23,540 nucleotides of DNA from an uncultured Bordetella sp. (GTDB lineage: Bacteria > Pseudomonadota > Gammaproteobacteria > Burkholderiales > Burkholderiaceae_B), in contig CALGFL010000450.1 of NCBI GenBank assembly GCA_937881145.1, positions 1-23,540 of the forward strand, in the 5' to 3' direction. Shown here one piece after another: positions 14,433 to 23,400 of this stretch. The position numbers and the translations under genes are program-made. Each line of letters opens with the position of its first letter. Within the stretch, counting starts at the first letter, position 1. Below the pieces are notes generated by a model. It was not told where the DNA came from and searched no databases. It was given only the letters and a program-made list of their open reading frames with translations.

Positions 14433-15842
14433 ATGCTTCGGGCCGGCCAGTTGAACCTGCACTACAGCGTCCTGATGGTCCTGATAGGGCTTGCCTGCGC
14501 GGCGTGCAACGCGCTGCCTTTCTATTTCCTGGCCAGCCATCTCGGGCTCGAACCGCTGTCCGACATCCACTGGGTCCGCTATCTGATCGTCGCGGCGTCC
14601 TTTCTGGCCTTTGCCAATTTCCGGCAGCTGGTCACCGCGCGCAATATATGGTGGCTGCTGGGCCGGGGCATCGCCCGCTGGATCTGGGTGCTGCTGACCG
14701 CGCTGCTGGGCCTGATCTACATCGTGCACGACACCGTGATCTCGCCGGACACGGGCCGCCTGGTCACGGCATGGATCGCCATCGCCCTGCCCTTGCAACT
14801 GCTGTGCCTGATCGCGGGCCGCGGGGTCATCCACCGGGTCAACAACACCGCCGTGAACCGGCGCAAGGTCGTGTTCTTCGGCATGGGGCCGCAAGCGCGC
14901 ACACTGTATCTGCGGCTGCAGCGCTCGCCCATCCTCGGCATCGAGGTCGTGGGCTACTACGCGGCCGCGCCCATGCCCGCCGACGCCAACGGCACGACCT
15001 GCATGCCGACCTACCTGGGGCCCCAGGAGAACGCGTGGCCGCGCATCAAGGCCAACGAATTCGACATGGTGTTCATCCAGCCCTACGGCTATTACGGCCA
15101 GGAGCTGGGCCCCCGGGTGTTCGACAGGCTCCACGACTCGACCGCGAGCATCTACATGGTGCCCGAAACCCGCTGGGCCGAAGACGTCACGCTGTCGAGC
15201 ATCGAAATCGCCGGCATCCCGCTGCTGGCCATCCACGACACGCCCATCATCGGCGTGGCCCGTTTTTTCAAGCGGCTGATGGACCTGCTGCTGGGCGGCC
15301 TGGCGCTCGTGCTGCTGTCGCCGGTCATGCTGATCACGGCGTTCGCGGTGCGGCTCGACTCGCCCGGACCCATCCTCTTTCGCCAGATCCGCTACGGCGA
15401 ACGCGGCCAGTCCATCCACGTCTACAAGTTCCGTTCGATGTACGTCGACGACGACGGCCCGCTGCGCCAGGTCAGCCGCAGCGACCCGCGCGTCACGCGC
15501 GTGGGCAAGTTCCTGCGCCGCACCTCGCTGGACGAGCTGCCGCAGCTGCTCAACGTGCTGGCCGGCTCGATGAGCCTGGTCGGGCCGCGCCCGCACGCGG
15601 TAGCCCACAACGAGCTCTACCGCCAGCAGATCAACGGCTACATGCTGCGCCATAGCATCAAGCCGGGCATCACGGGCTGGGCCCAGGTCAACGGCCTGCG
15701 CGGCGAAACCGACACCCTGGACAAGATGCAGCGCCGGCTCGAATACGACCGCTACTACATCACGCACTGGTCGCTGAGCCTGGACGTCCGGATTCTGTTC
15801 ATCACCGTCTGGACGGTGATCCGCGGCAACAACGCCTACTAG
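14433..15842 (+). CDS. Undecaprenyl-phosphate sugar-phosphate transferase (WcaJ/GumD-type polyprenyl glycosylphosphotransferase)
   Basis: The 469-residue inner-membrane enzyme starts surface-glycan repeat units by moving a sugar-1-phosphate, often glucose-1-phosphate, from UDP-sugar to undecaprenyl phosphate. Four N-terminal hydrophobic helices (about 12-130) and a Rossmann-like cytoplasmic domain (about 143-270, starting [14 protein letters not shown]) precede the C-terminal bacterial sugar-transferase domain (about 275-469). That domain shows the membrane hairpin, the YKFRSM segment (331-336), [13 protein letters not shown] (364-376), SLVGPRP (381-387) and [12 protein letters not shown] (410-421). 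Full length suggests the WcaJ/GumD class rather than a short catalytic form. No clear ribosome site precedes ATG 14433. The sugar specificity is not visible in the sequence. Confidence 0.92.
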   Translation: MLRAGQLNLHYSVLMVLIGLACAACNALPFYFLASHLGLEPLSDIHWVRYLIVAASFLAFANFRQLVTARNIWWLLGRGIARWIWVLLTALLGLIYIVHDTVISPDTGRLVTAWIAIALPLQLLCLIAGRGVIHRVNNTAVNRRKVVFFGMGPQARTLYLRLQRSPILGIEVVGYYAAAPMPADANGTTCMPTYLGPQENAWPRIKANEFDMVFIQPYGYYGQELGPRVFDRLHDSTASIYMVPETRWAEDVTLSSIEIAGIPLLAIHDTPIIGVARFFKRLMDLLLGGLALVLLSPVMLITAFAVRLDSPGPILFRQIRYGERGQSIHVYKFRSMYVDDDGPLRQVSRSDPRVTRVGKFLRRTSLDELPQLLNVLAGSMSLVGPRPHAVAHNELYRQQINGYMLRHSIKPGITGWAQVNGLRGETDTLDKMQRRLEYDRYYITHWSLSLDVRILFITVWTVIRGNNAY

Positions 15843-15848
15843 CCGGCC

Positions 15849-16601
15849 CTAGCGGCGGCGCCACTCGCGCCAGAAAAGGCCGAGGAACTTCACGTCTTCG
15901 ACCAGATAGCGGCGCACCATGCGCCGCGGCTCGCTGCCCATGCGCCACAGCCATTCCAGACCGCTGCGCTGCATCCAGAGCGGCGCGCGGCGCTGCATGC
16001 CGATGGCGAACATCATCGCCATGCCCGCGCACAGGATGATGCCGCCGGGCAGCGTCGGCGCGTAGCGCAACGCCCATTTCTCCTGCTTGGGCATGCCCAG
16101 GCAGACGAACACGACGCGCGGCGCCAGCTCGCGTATGCGGCGCGCGTGCTCCCGCGCTTCCGGGCCATCGGGATCGTATTGCATCGAAGGGCTGAGGATC
16201 TCGACGCGCAGGCCCGGAAAGCTGCGCGCAAAGCCCTGGCGGATTTCATCTTCGATCCTCGCATCGCCGCCCAGCACCGCCACCTGCCAATCCTCGGCTT
16301 GCGCCCGCTTGCACAGCGCGACGAAAAGATCAGCGCCCGTTACCCGCTCGGGCAGGGGTCTGCCTACCAGCCGGCTGGCCCAGACTACCGGCATGCCGTC
16401 GGCGAAGATGAAATCGGCCTGCGCATAGCGCGCCTTGAAATCGGGATTGGATTCGAGCCGGACGATGTGATCGACATTGGGCGTCACGACGATCCGCGCC
16501 GCGCCGTCGTGCCCGGCCGCGGCCTGTGCCAAGGCCTGCGTGGCCTGGTCGAACGTCAGCGCGGCGATGTCCAGTCCGAACAGTTCGACTTTGGGATGCA
16601 T
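15849..16601 (-). CDS. WecG/TagA/CpsF family glycosyltransferase (GT26)
   Basis: The 250-residue enzyme belongs to glycosyltransferase family 26, which adds N-acetylmannosamine-type sugars to a polyprenyl-linked acceptor, for example in enterobacterial common antigen or wall teichoic acid. Family motifs are VVTPNVDHIV (38-47), FADGMPVVW (66-74), PERVTGADLF (84-93) and CLGMPKQEKW near 170. The conserved T40, D68 and R86 line up, by a constant offset, with residues reported important in TagA. The basic C-terminus (RRMVRRYL to REWRRR) fits membrane association. It converges on the sugar-phosphate transferase gene with only six bases between the two stops, and is divergent to the GMC oxidoreductase. 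It probably adds the second sugar of the same repeat unit. Confidence 0.92.
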   Translation of the reverse strand: MHPKVELFGLDIAALTFDQATQALAQAAAGHDGAARIVVTPNVDHIVRLESNPDFKARYAQADFIFADGMPVVWASRLVGRPLPERVTGADLFVALCKRAQAEDWQVAVLGGDARIEDEIRQGFARSFPGLRVEILSPSMQYDPDGPEAREHARRIRELAPRVVFVCLGMPKQEKWALRYAPTLPGGIILCAGMAMMFAIGMQRRAPLWMQRSGLEWLWRMGSEPRRMVRRYLVEDVKFLGLFWREWRRR

Positions 16602-16691
16602 GATTGCCGGCTCATTCGATGGGTTTGTGGCGCATTTTATGCGCCCGCCGCCCGGCGCGGGCAGAGGCGTCGCCGCATGAGGGCATCAGTT

Positions 16692-18434
16692 ATGATCGCG
16701 GCATCTTCACGACATCCGGCCGCGCATCACATGATCGAGGACGCCAATCGGATTCCCGCCGGCTCCGCGCTCCATGCCGACCTGTGCATCGTCGGCGCCG
16801 GCGCCGCCGGCATCGCCCTGGCGCTGGCCTTGCAGGACAGCGGCCTGGACGTGATCCTGCTGGAAAGCGGCGCGGACCGGCCCGATGGGGCGGTCCAGGC
16901 CCTTTACGAAGGCTCGGTGGCCGACGCGCGCCTGCATCCGCCGCCCGACCACTATCGCGTGCGCCGCTTCGGCGGCTCGACCACGCTGTGGGGCGGACGC
17001 TGCCTGCCGATGGACGCCATCGATTTCGAGCGCCGCGACTACATCGCCCACAGCGGCTGGCCCATAGGCCTGGACGATCTGCTGCCCTATTACCCGCGCG
17101 CCAATCAGCTGTGCGAGGCCGGCGACTTCGCCTACACCGTCCAAACCGCGTTCACGCGGCCCGTGCGTCCCATGATAGGCGGCTTCGACAGCGACGCCTT
17201 CTCCACCGACACGCTGGAGCGCTTCAGTTGTCCGACCGATTTCGGCGCGCGCTATCGACGGCGCCTGGAGCGCGGACCGGTGCGCGTGCTGCTCAATGCC
17301 AACCTGACTCGCCTGTCGGGCCGGTCAATGGCGCAGTCCGGCGCGTCGTCCCAAGGAGAGCCGATCGACTCGGCGCAGGTGCGCACGCTGGCCGGCAACC
17401 ATTTCACCGTGCAGGCGCGCGGCTACGTGCTGGCCGCGGGCGGGCTGGAGGTTGCCCGGCTGCTGCTGGCCAGCCCCGGCGCGAGCGGCCGCGGCCTGGG
17501 CAACGCGCGCGACGTGGTGGGCCGCTATTACATGAGCCACATCGCCGGCACGCTGGGGGCGGCCGACCTGTCGCGCGCCGGCTCGGTGTGGCACGGCTAC
17601 GAGATCTCCGACGAAGGCATCTACTGCCGACGCAGGCTGGCCTTGCGCCCGCAGGCCCAACGCGCCCTGCAGGTCGGCAATTTCATCGCACGCCTGCACC
17701 ATCCGCGCATCCCCGACCCTGGCCATGGCAGCGGCATCCTGTCGGCGCTGTATCTGGCGCGCCCCATCGTGCCTTACGAATACGCCAAGCGGCTCTACGG
17801 CGAGGCGCCGGGCCGCGGCGCCATGCTGGCGCACCTGCGCAACGTGGTGCTGGACGCGCCGGGCACCGCGGCCTTTCTGTGGAACTGGCTGCGCCGCCGC
17901 ACATTGGCCGAGCGCAAGTTCCCGTCCATCATCATGCGGCCGAAGAACCTGCGCTTCAGCCTGGATTTTCACGCCGAGCAGGAACCCAACCCGTCGAGCC
18001 GCGTGAAGCTGGGCCGGGCCGTGGACGCCCTGGGCATGCCGCGCATCGAGATCGACTGGCGCTATACCGAGCGCGACGTGACGACGGTGCAATCCGCCCT
18101 GGCCGCGCTGGCGCAGGCCTTCGAGCAAACCGGCGTCGGCCGCTTGGACTACGCGCCGGACCAGGTCGAGGCCGAGATGACGCGCTACGGCGCCTACGGC
18201 GGCCACCATATCGGCACGGCCCGCATGGGCACGGACCCGGCCGACAGCGTGGTCGACGCGCAATGCCGGCTGCACGAGGCCGACAACGTCTACATCGCCA
18301 GCGCCGCCGTCTTTCCCACGTCCAGCCAGGCCAACCCCACGCTCACCGTGGTGGCCCTGGCCCTGCGCCTGGCCGACCATCTGCGCAAGACCTACGGTGC
18401 GCCGCGCGCGACGATCGGGAGCCAGGCTAGATGA
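16692..18434 (+). CDS. GMC-type FAD oxidoreductase in a glycan locus
   Basis: The 580-residue flavoprotein has the GMC fold used by sugar and alcohol oxidases: FAD motif DLCIVGAGAAGIAL (30-43), the flavin-contact segment GGSTTLWGGRCLPMD (94-108) and the C-terminal catalytic block GGHHIGTARMG (from about 503), with the paired asparagine in SSQANPTLT (N548). GMC enzymes oxidise an alcohol to aldehyde or ketone. ATG 16692 has GAGGG eight bases upstream; ATG 16731 (567 residues) is the main alternative and starts nearer the FAD domain. No convincing signal peptide is seen. It overlaps the epimerase gene by four bases, so the two probably act in sequence on a nucleotide- or lipid-linked sugar, or on a free polyol. 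The substrate is unknown. Confidence 0.88.
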   Translation: MIAASSRHPAAHHMIEDANRIPAGSALHADLCIVGAGAAGIALALALQDSGLDVILLESGADRPDGAVQALYEGSVADARLHPPPDHYRVRRFGGSTTLWGGRCLPMDAIDFERRDYIAHSGWPIGLDDLLPYYPRANQLCEAGDFAYTVQTAFTRPVRPMIGGFDSDAFSTDTLERFSCPTDFGARYRRRLERGPVRVLLNANLTRLSGRSMAQSGASSQGEPIDSAQVRTLAGNHFTVQARGYVLAAGGLEVARLLLASPGASGRGLGNARDVVGRYYMSHIAGTLGAADLSRAGSVWHGYEISDEGIYCRRRLALRPQAQRALQVGNFIARLHHPRIPDPGHGSGILSALYLARPIVPYEYAKRLYGEAPGRGAMLAHLRNVVLDAPGTAAFLWNWLRRRTLAERKFPSIIMRPKNLRFSLDFHAEQEPNPSSRVKLGRAVDALGMPRIEIDWRYTERDVTTVQSALAALAQAFEQTGVGRLDYAPDQVEAEMTRYGAYGGHHIGTARMGTDPADSVVDAQCRLHEADNVYIASAAVFPTSSQANPTLTVVALALRLADHLRKTYGAPRATIGSQAR

Positions 18435-19348
18435 CGAACAAGATGCGTGTGCTGGTGCTGGCTGCCACCGGCTACGTCGGCCGGCACATCGTGCAGACTT
18501 TGGCCGCGACGGACTGGGCCGAGCCCATCGCCGCGTCCCGCCACGGTGCCGTGGCGCTGGACGCAACCGATACGACCGCGCTGATCCCGGCCCTGCAGCG
18601 CGCCGACGCCATCGTCAACGCCATGGCGGCATCGCCGCAAGACATGATCGCCAACGCCCAGGCGCTACGCGCGGCCCTGGCAAGCAAACCCATGCGCCTG
18701 GTGCACTTCAGCTCGATGGCGGCCTATGGCAATGTCGAAGGGTCGATCGGCGAAGACCAGCCCCTGCTGGGCGACCTGGGCCCCTATTCCGCCGCCAAGG
18801 CCCAAACCGAACACATACTGCGGGACTGCGCCGAAACCGTGACGCTGCGGCCCGGCTGCGTCTATGGCGACGGCAGCCCGCAATGGTCGGCACGCATTGC
18901 GCGCCTCTTGCGGGCGCACCGCATCGGCGATCTGGGCGCGGCCGGCGACGGCTGCAGCAATCTGGTGCATGTGGACGACGTGGCGCGGGCCGTGCTGGCC
19001 GCCCTGCAGCGGCCTCAGGCGGGCGGCCAGGCCTACAACCTGTCGATGACCCAGGCGCCGACCTGGAACGAATACTTCATCGCCTACGCCAGGGCATTGG
19101 GCGCCACGCCCGTGTCGCGCATCGGCGCGCGGCAGCTCAAGCTGGAAGCCAAAGTGCTTGCGCCAGCCCTGAAGATCGCCGAAATCGCCGGCCGCCGAAT
19201 CGGCCTGGCGCGGTCTTTGCCGCCGCCCATTTCGCCTTCGCTGCTGCGGCTTTGGCGGCAGGACATACGCCTGTCTTCGGCCAAGGCCGGGCGCGACCTG
19301 GGCCTGCAATGGACGCCCTGGCTCGACGCGTTGCGCCGGGATCAGTAG
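18431..19348 (+). CDS. NAD-dependent epimerase/dehydratase family protein (extended SDR)
   Basis: The 305-residue protein has an N-terminal NAD-binding motif AATGYVG (11-17; first glycine replaced by alanine), the active-site serine region HFSSMAAYG (92-99) and the catalytic pair YSAAK (Y119, K123). It also has LRPGCVYGDGS, typical of sugar-nucleotide epimerases, and an HVDDVARAVLAAL segment. Such enzymes epimerise, dehydrate or reduce nucleotide-linked sugars. The start overlaps the GMC oxidoreductase stop (ATGA), implying coupled synthesis and a joint reaction, for instance oxidation followed by reduction with inverted stereochemistry. That scheme is inferred. Its stop overlaps the end of a convergent small lipoprotein gene by seven bases. 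Confidence 0.9.
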   Translation: MTNKMRVLVLAATGYVGRHIVQTLAATDWAEPIAASRHGAVALDATDTTALIPALQRADAIVNAMAASPQDMIANAQALRAALASKPMRLVHFSSMAAYGNVEGSIGEDQPLLGDLGPYSAAKAQTEHILRDCAETVTLRPGCVYGDGSPQWSARIARLLRAHRIGDLGAAGDGCSNLVHVDDVARAVLAALQRPQAGGQAYNLSMTQAPTWNEYFIAYARALGATPVSRIGARQLKLEAKVLAPALKIAEIAGRRIGLARSLPPPISPSLLRLWRQDIRLSSAKAGRDLGLQWTPWLDALRRDQ

Positions 19349-19467
19349 ACGTATCCGGGATACGACCGGTAATAGCGGTGATGATGATGCCAGCCGCCGC
19401 CATCGTCATACACGATGCAGCCGGACAACATAATTGCCGCAACGACACACGCCACAAGAGCCTTCAT
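19342..19467 (-). CDS. Small His/Tyr-rich lipoprotein, 41 residues
   Basis: A 41-codon frame encodes a basic start (MK), a hydrophobic segment, and a good lipobox LSGC (residues 14-17), then a short mature part of about 25 residues with four consecutive histidines and six tyrosines, ending in SYPGYVY. This is the pattern of a small outer- or inner-membrane lipoprotein. The histidine run could bind metal, but that is speculation. The ribosome site is weak (GGGC close to the ATG). Its last bases overlap the stop of the convergent epimerase gene. Small lipoproteins of this general composition are common in proteobacteria and have no known role. Confidence 0.6.
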   Translation of the reverse strand: MKALVACVVAAIMLSGCIVYDDGGGWHHHHRYYRSYPGYVY

Positions 19468-19563
19468 GATCAGCCCGCATCGGGAAATTCAGGAAAGGCC
19501 AGTCTAGGACCGGGCGCCGCCGCAAGCATGTCCACGCGTAACGCAAACTGCCCGACCGGCAAC

Positions 19564-19587
19564 ACGCGGTAAGAAAACCCGCGTTTT
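19564..19587 (+). terminator. Weak intrinsic terminator candidate
   Basis: A 6-bp stem ACGCGG/CCGCGT (19564-19569 with 19579-19584) encloses a 9-base loop and is followed by a four-T run on the plus strand. It could end transcripts leaving the epimerase gene. On the minus strand it lies just after the beta-glucosidase stop but has no T-tract there. Confidence 0.35.
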
Positions 19588-21892
19588 AAAGCCGATTGAA
19601 ACTTGTGGCCTTGACCGTGTCCGAATCCAGGCCGATATAGACGTTGAATTTGCCGGGCTCGACCACGCGCTTCATCTGCTGGTTGTAGAAGGCCAGATCG
19701 TCGTCGGTGATGGGAAAGCTCACCACGCGCGATTCGCCCGGTTTGAGATCGACCCGGCTGAAGCCGCGCAGCATCTTGACCGGGCGGCTGACCGAAGCCA
19801 TGGGCTGGTTCAGATAAAGCTGCACCACGGTCGCGCCCGCGCGGTCGCCCGTGTTGGTCACCGTGACGCTGGCTTGCAGCGTGCCGCCGGCCTTCATCGT
19901 GGGCGCGGACAGTTTCACATCGGACACGCCGAAGGTGGTGTAGCTCAGGCCGTAGCCGAAGGGAAAGAGCGGCCCGTTGGTGATGTCGAAATAGCGCGAG
20001 GTGTATTTGTCGGGATGCGCCGGATCGAACGGGCGGCCCGTGGGCAGGTGGTTGTAGTACAGCGGGACCTGCCCCACCGCGCGCGGGAAGGTCATGGGCA
20101 GCTTGCCCGAAGGGTTCACGTCGCCGAACAGCACATCGGCGATGGCATTGCCGCCTTCGGTGCCGGAGAACCAGGTCTCGAGCATGGCGTCGGCGTTCTC
20201 GGCTTCCCACGTCAGCGCCAGCGGGCGGCCGTTCATCAGCACGACGACCAGGGGTTTGCCGGTCGCCTTCAATGCCTCGAGCAGGCGCTCCTGCAAGGGG
20301 GGAATGACGATGTCGCTACGGCTGGATGCCTCGTGGGCCATGCCCACGGATTCGCCCACCGCGGCCACGATCACATCGGCCTGCCTGGCAGCGTCGACGG
20401 CTTCCTTGACCATGTCCGCCTCGCTGCGCGGGTCGATATGCACGTCGTGGCTGTAATGGTTGAGATACGCCACCACCTCGGGGTTGTCGGTGATGTTGGC
20501 GCCCTTGGCGTAAAGCACGCGCACCTTGTCGCCCGCGACGTTGCGGATGCCTTGCCGCAGCGACACGGTCTGGTGGACGCGTCCCGCGCCGGCCCAATTG
20601 CCCATCACGTCCGCCTGGTCGTCGGCCAGCGGGCCGATCAGGGCGATGGTGCCGGCCTTCTTGAGCGGCAGCGCATGATTTTTATTCGTGAGCAGCACCA
20701 GGCTTTCGTCCGCCACTTTGCGCGCCTCGGGACGGTGCAGGCGGCTCTCGGCGAACGTATCGGGCGGATCGTCCGCCGCTGCGCCGATGTCGCGGAAGGG
20801 GTCCTTGAACAGGCCCAGATCGTATTTCACGCGCAACACGTCGCGGCAGGCCCGGTCGATGTCGGCCATGCCGATCTTGCCGCTCTTGAGCAAAGGCGCA
20901 AGATTGGTGTCGTAGATGGTGTCGCTCATGCTCATGTCGGTGCCGGCCAGGATGGCCTTGCGCGCGGCGTCCTGGCCGTCGGCGGCCACGCCGTGCTTGA
21001 TCAGCTCCAGGATCGCGCCGTGGTCGCTGATGGTGATACCCTTGAAGCCCCACTCTTTGCGCAGCACGTCCTGCAGCAGCCACTTGTCGGACGTGGCGGG
21101 CTCGCCGTTGACGCTGTTGAGCGCGATCATCACCGCGGCCGCGCCGGCATCGACGGCGGCCTTGTAGGGCGGGAAATAATCGTCGTACATGCGCCGCTCG
21201 CTCATGTCCACCGTGTTGTAGTCGCGCCCGCCCTCGATGGCGCCGTACAGCGCGAAATGCTTGACCGTGGCCATGATGTGGCCCGGCTGGGACGGATCGT
21301 CGCCCTGATAGGCCTTGACCAGCGCGGCCCCCATCTTCGAGGTCAGGTAGGTGTCTTCGCCGAAACCTTCCGAATTGCGCCCCCAGCGCGGGTCGCGCGA
21401 AATGTCGACCATGGGCGAATAGGTCAGGTTCAAGCCGTCCGCGCTGGCCTCGATGGCCGAGATGCGCCCCATGGTGTGGACGGCGTTCAGATCCCAGCTG
21501 GAAGCCACTCCGATATCGACGGGAAATATGGTGCGCTGGCCATGGATGACATCGAACGAAAAGAACAGCGGGATCTTCAGGCGGCTGCGCATGGCCGCGT
21601 CCTGCAGCACGCGGATGCCGGGGCGGACCACCGTGTTGAAGATGCCGCCCACGCGGCCGTCGCTGATCTCTTTCTCGAAGCCGATCATGTCGGGATGAGG
21701 CCCGGCCTCCACGCTGCGCAAACGCAGCTGGCCGATTTTTTCCTGAACCGTCATGCGCTTCATGAGCCGGTCGATGAAAGCTTCGCGCTTGGCGATGAAA
21801 TCGGGCGAAGGTTGGGCGACGGCGGCAGGCGCGGCGGCGAGCGCGCCCGCCAGACTGACCAGCAGGGCACCCAGGATATAGAGCCGGTTCAT
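19586..21892 (-). CDS. bglX: Periplasmic beta-glucosidase, glycoside hydrolase family 3 (BglX-like)
   Basis: The 768-residue protein has a signal peptide (MNRLYILGALLVSLAG, likely cleaved after AAVA at residue 26) and acts in the periplasm on beta-linked glucosides. The GH3 N-terminal domain includes IHGQRTIFP, SRDPRWGRNSEGFGED (about 165-180), KHFALYGA (211-218) and the nucleophile region GITISDHGAI (D290). The (alpha/beta)6 sandwich with the LIGPLADDQADVMGNW segment follows, then a C-terminal fibronectin-III-like domain beginning near FPFGYGLSYTTF. Length and layout match BglX. The start at 21892 is chosen for the signal peptide; its ribosome site is poor, and the frame stays open upstream. 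It is divergent to the MFS gene at 22063. It may recycle glucans or glycan fragments; a link with the glycan locus is possible but not shown. Confidence 0.93.
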   Translation of the reverse strand: MNRLYILGALLVSLAGALAAAPAAVAQPSPDFIAKREAFIDRLMKRMTVQEKIGQLRLRSVEAGPHPDMIGFEKEISDGRVGGIFNTVVRPGIRVLQDAAMRSRLKIPLFFSFDVIHGQRTIFPVDIGVASSWDLNAVHTMGRISAIEASADGLNLTYSPMVDISRDPRWGRNSEGFGEDTYLTSKMGAALVKAYQGDDPSQPGHIMATVKHFALYGAIEGGRDYNTVDMSERRMYDDYFPPYKAAVDAGAAAVMIALNSVNGEPATSDKWLLQDVLRKEWGFKGITISDHGAILELIKHGVAADGQDAARKAILAGTDMSMSDTIYDTNLAPLLKSGKIGMADIDRACRDVLRVKYDLGLFKDPFRDIGAAADDPPDTFAESRLHRPEARKVADESLVLLTNKNHALPLKKAGTIALIGPLADDQADVMGNWAGAGRVHQTVSLRQGIRNVAGDKVRVLYAKGANITDNPEVVAYLNHYSHDVHIDPRSEADMVKEAVDAARQADVIVAAVGESVGMAHEASSRSDIVIPPLQERLLEALKATGKPLVVVLMNGRPLALTWEAENADAMLETWFSGTEGGNAIADVLFGDVNPSGKLPMTFPRAVGQVPLYYNHLPTGRPFDPAHPDKYTSRYFDITNGPLFPFGYGLSYTTFGVSDVKLSAPTMKAGGTLQASVTVTNTGDRAGATVVQLYLNQPMASVSRPVKMLRGFSRVDLKPGESRVVSFPITDDDLAFYNQQMKRVVEPGKFNVYIGLDSDTVKATSFNRL

Positions 21893-21995
21893 GAGATGAG
21901 AAAAGATAAGGGGTGGTTCGGACAAGTCCCGCATTTTAGAAGAAGCGGGCGATACGCAGTGGGCAACCAATGAGGGCAAGGCCGAAGCAATCTCA

Positions 21996-22024
21996 TTGAC
22001 ACGCTCGTTTGTTCGGCCATAAAT
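21996..22024 (+). promoter_or_regulatory. Sigma-70-like promoter of the second MFS transporter
   Basis: A perfect TTGACA (-35, 21996-22001) is followed after 17 bp by ATAAAT (22019-22024), or after 16 bp by CATAAA, a fair -10 element. Transcription would start near 22031, about 30 bp before the transporter ATG at 22063. Confidence 0.6.
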
Positions 22025-22062
22025 TGCTTGAGGTTTGAAATAATATGAACTCGGAGGCAAGC

Positions 22063-23364
22063 ATGAACACCACGGCGCCCGCCGTTTCCTGGTCCACCCC
22101 GGGCCGCGTCACCTACACCGTCCTGCTGGTCTGCTGGATGGCGATTCTGTTCGAAGGCTACGACGTCGGCGTCATGGGCGCCGTGCTGCCCGCCCTGGCC
22201 ACCGACAAGGCGTGGTCGCTGACGCCGCTGGAGCTGGGCGTGCTGGGCAGCTACGCGCTGGCCGGCATGTTCGTGGGCTCGTTCGCCGTGGGCATGATGA
22301 GCGATCTGATGGGCCGCCGCCGCATGCTTTTGCTTTGCGTCAGCCTGTTCTCGCTCACCATGATCGGCGCGGCCTGGGCGCCGACCCCGGCCTGGTTCGG
22401 CGTCTTGCGCTTCGCGGGCGGGCTGTTCCTGGGCGGCGTGATTCCCGTGGCCGCCGCGCTCACCGTCGAATACTCGCCGCCGACGCGTCGCGGCATCAAC
22501 TACGGTCTTATGTATTCGGCCTATTCCCTCGGCATCCTCGTGGCCGCGGGTATTGCCATGTGGCTGCTGGCCACGCACGGCTGGCGCACCGTGGTCGCCG
22601 TGGGCGCCGTGCCGCTGGTGCTGGTGCCGGTGATGGCCCTGCTGCTGCCCGAATCCCTCGAATACCTGCTGGCCAAGAAGAAAACGGCGCAGGCCGAGCA
22701 TCTGGCGCGGCGCCTGGGCATCGCGTCGTTGAACGCCTTCCAGCCCGTGATGCAAGAGGCGCAGTCGTCCCCGCGCGACATCATGTCCGCCATTTTCTCG
22801 CCGCGCCATCTGCGCGCCACGATCTGCTTCTGGGCGGCCTTGTTCCTGGGCATCATGCTGGTCTACGGCCTGGGCACCTGGCTGCCGCAGATCATGCGCA
22901 AGAACGGCTACGACCTGGGCTCCAGCCTGTCCTTCCTGGTGGTGTTCAGTCTGACCGCGGCCGTGGGCGGGGTGATCCTGGGTCAGTTCGCCGACAAGGC
23001 CGGTCCGCGCCGCATGGTGGCGCTGTTCTACGTGATCGGCGCCGTGGGCATTTATTGCCTCACCAACAAGAACACGCTGCTGCTGAACTACGTGCTGGTG
23101 GGCCTGGCGGGCCTGGGCAGCATCTCGGCCTCGCTCATCCTCACCGGTTATCTGGCCAACTACTACCCCTCGCACGCGCGGGGTGCGGCCGTCGGCTGGG
23201 CACTCAGTTTCGCCCGCATCGGCGCCATCTGCGGCCCTATCGTGGGCGGCTACATCGGCAGCCTGAATCTGCCGCTGGCTCTGAATTTCGTGGTGTTCGC
23301 CGTGGCGGCCCTGGCCGCGGGCCTGCTCGTCATGCTGATTCCGCCGAAGTACCAGGCGGCGTAA
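22063..23364 (+). CDS. MFS transporter, AAHS (aromatic acid:H+ symporter) type
   Basis: The 433-residue inner-membrane protein has about twelve hydrophobic helices. It shows the first-helix acidic motif EGYDVGVMG (31-39), a variant of the D-G-x-D of aromatic acid symporters, the loop motif GMMSDLMGRRRM (77-88) and SPPTRRGI before helix five. ATG 22063 is preceded by GGAGG at five bases; an in-frame ATG at 22045 lies upstream of that site and is unlikely. It probably imports an aromatic or cyclic carboxylate. It stands alone with its own promoter, and no catabolic enzyme lies beside it within the window, so the substrate is open. It differs clearly from the other MFS protein of the window. Confidence 0.92.
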   Translation: MNTTAPAVSWSTPGRVTYTVLLVCWMAILFEGYDVGVMGAVLPALATDKAWSLTPLELGVLGSYALAGMFVGSFAVGMMSDLMGRRRMLLLCVSLFSLTMIGAAWAPTPAWFGVLRFAGGLFLGGVIPVAAALTVEYSPPTRRGINYGLMYSAYSLGILVAAGIAMWLLATHGWRTVVAVGAVPLVLVPVMALLLPESLEYLLAKKKTAQAEHLARRLGIASLNAFQPVMQEAQSSPRDIMSAIFSPRHLRATICFWAALFLGIMLVYGLGTWLPQIMRKNGYDLGSSLSFLVVFSLTAAVGGVILGQFADKAGPRRMVALFYVIGAVGIYCLTNKNTLLLNYVLVGLAGLGSISASLILTGYLANYYPSHARGAAVGWALSFARIGAICGPIVGGYIGSLNLPLALNFVVFAVAALAAGLLVMLIPPKYQAA

Positions 23365-23384
23365 CCCGACCCGCTTGCGTGGTA

Positions 23385-23400
23385 TGTAGCGGCCGCTACA
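23385..23400. repeat. Perfect 16-bp palindrome between convergent genes
   Basis: TGTAGCGGCCGCTACA is its own reverse complement. It lies 20 bp after the MFS stop and contains the stop codon of the convergent minus-strand gene. It may help end transcription from either side, but no T-tract follows. Confidence 0.7.

Noticed and set aside
19874..21973. A nearly 700-codon open frame opposite the beta-glucosidase gene
   Set aside because: It is antisense to a clear GH3 enzyme, its translation is rich in H, G, A, R and Q with no recognisable motif, and such frames are common in G+C-rich DNA.
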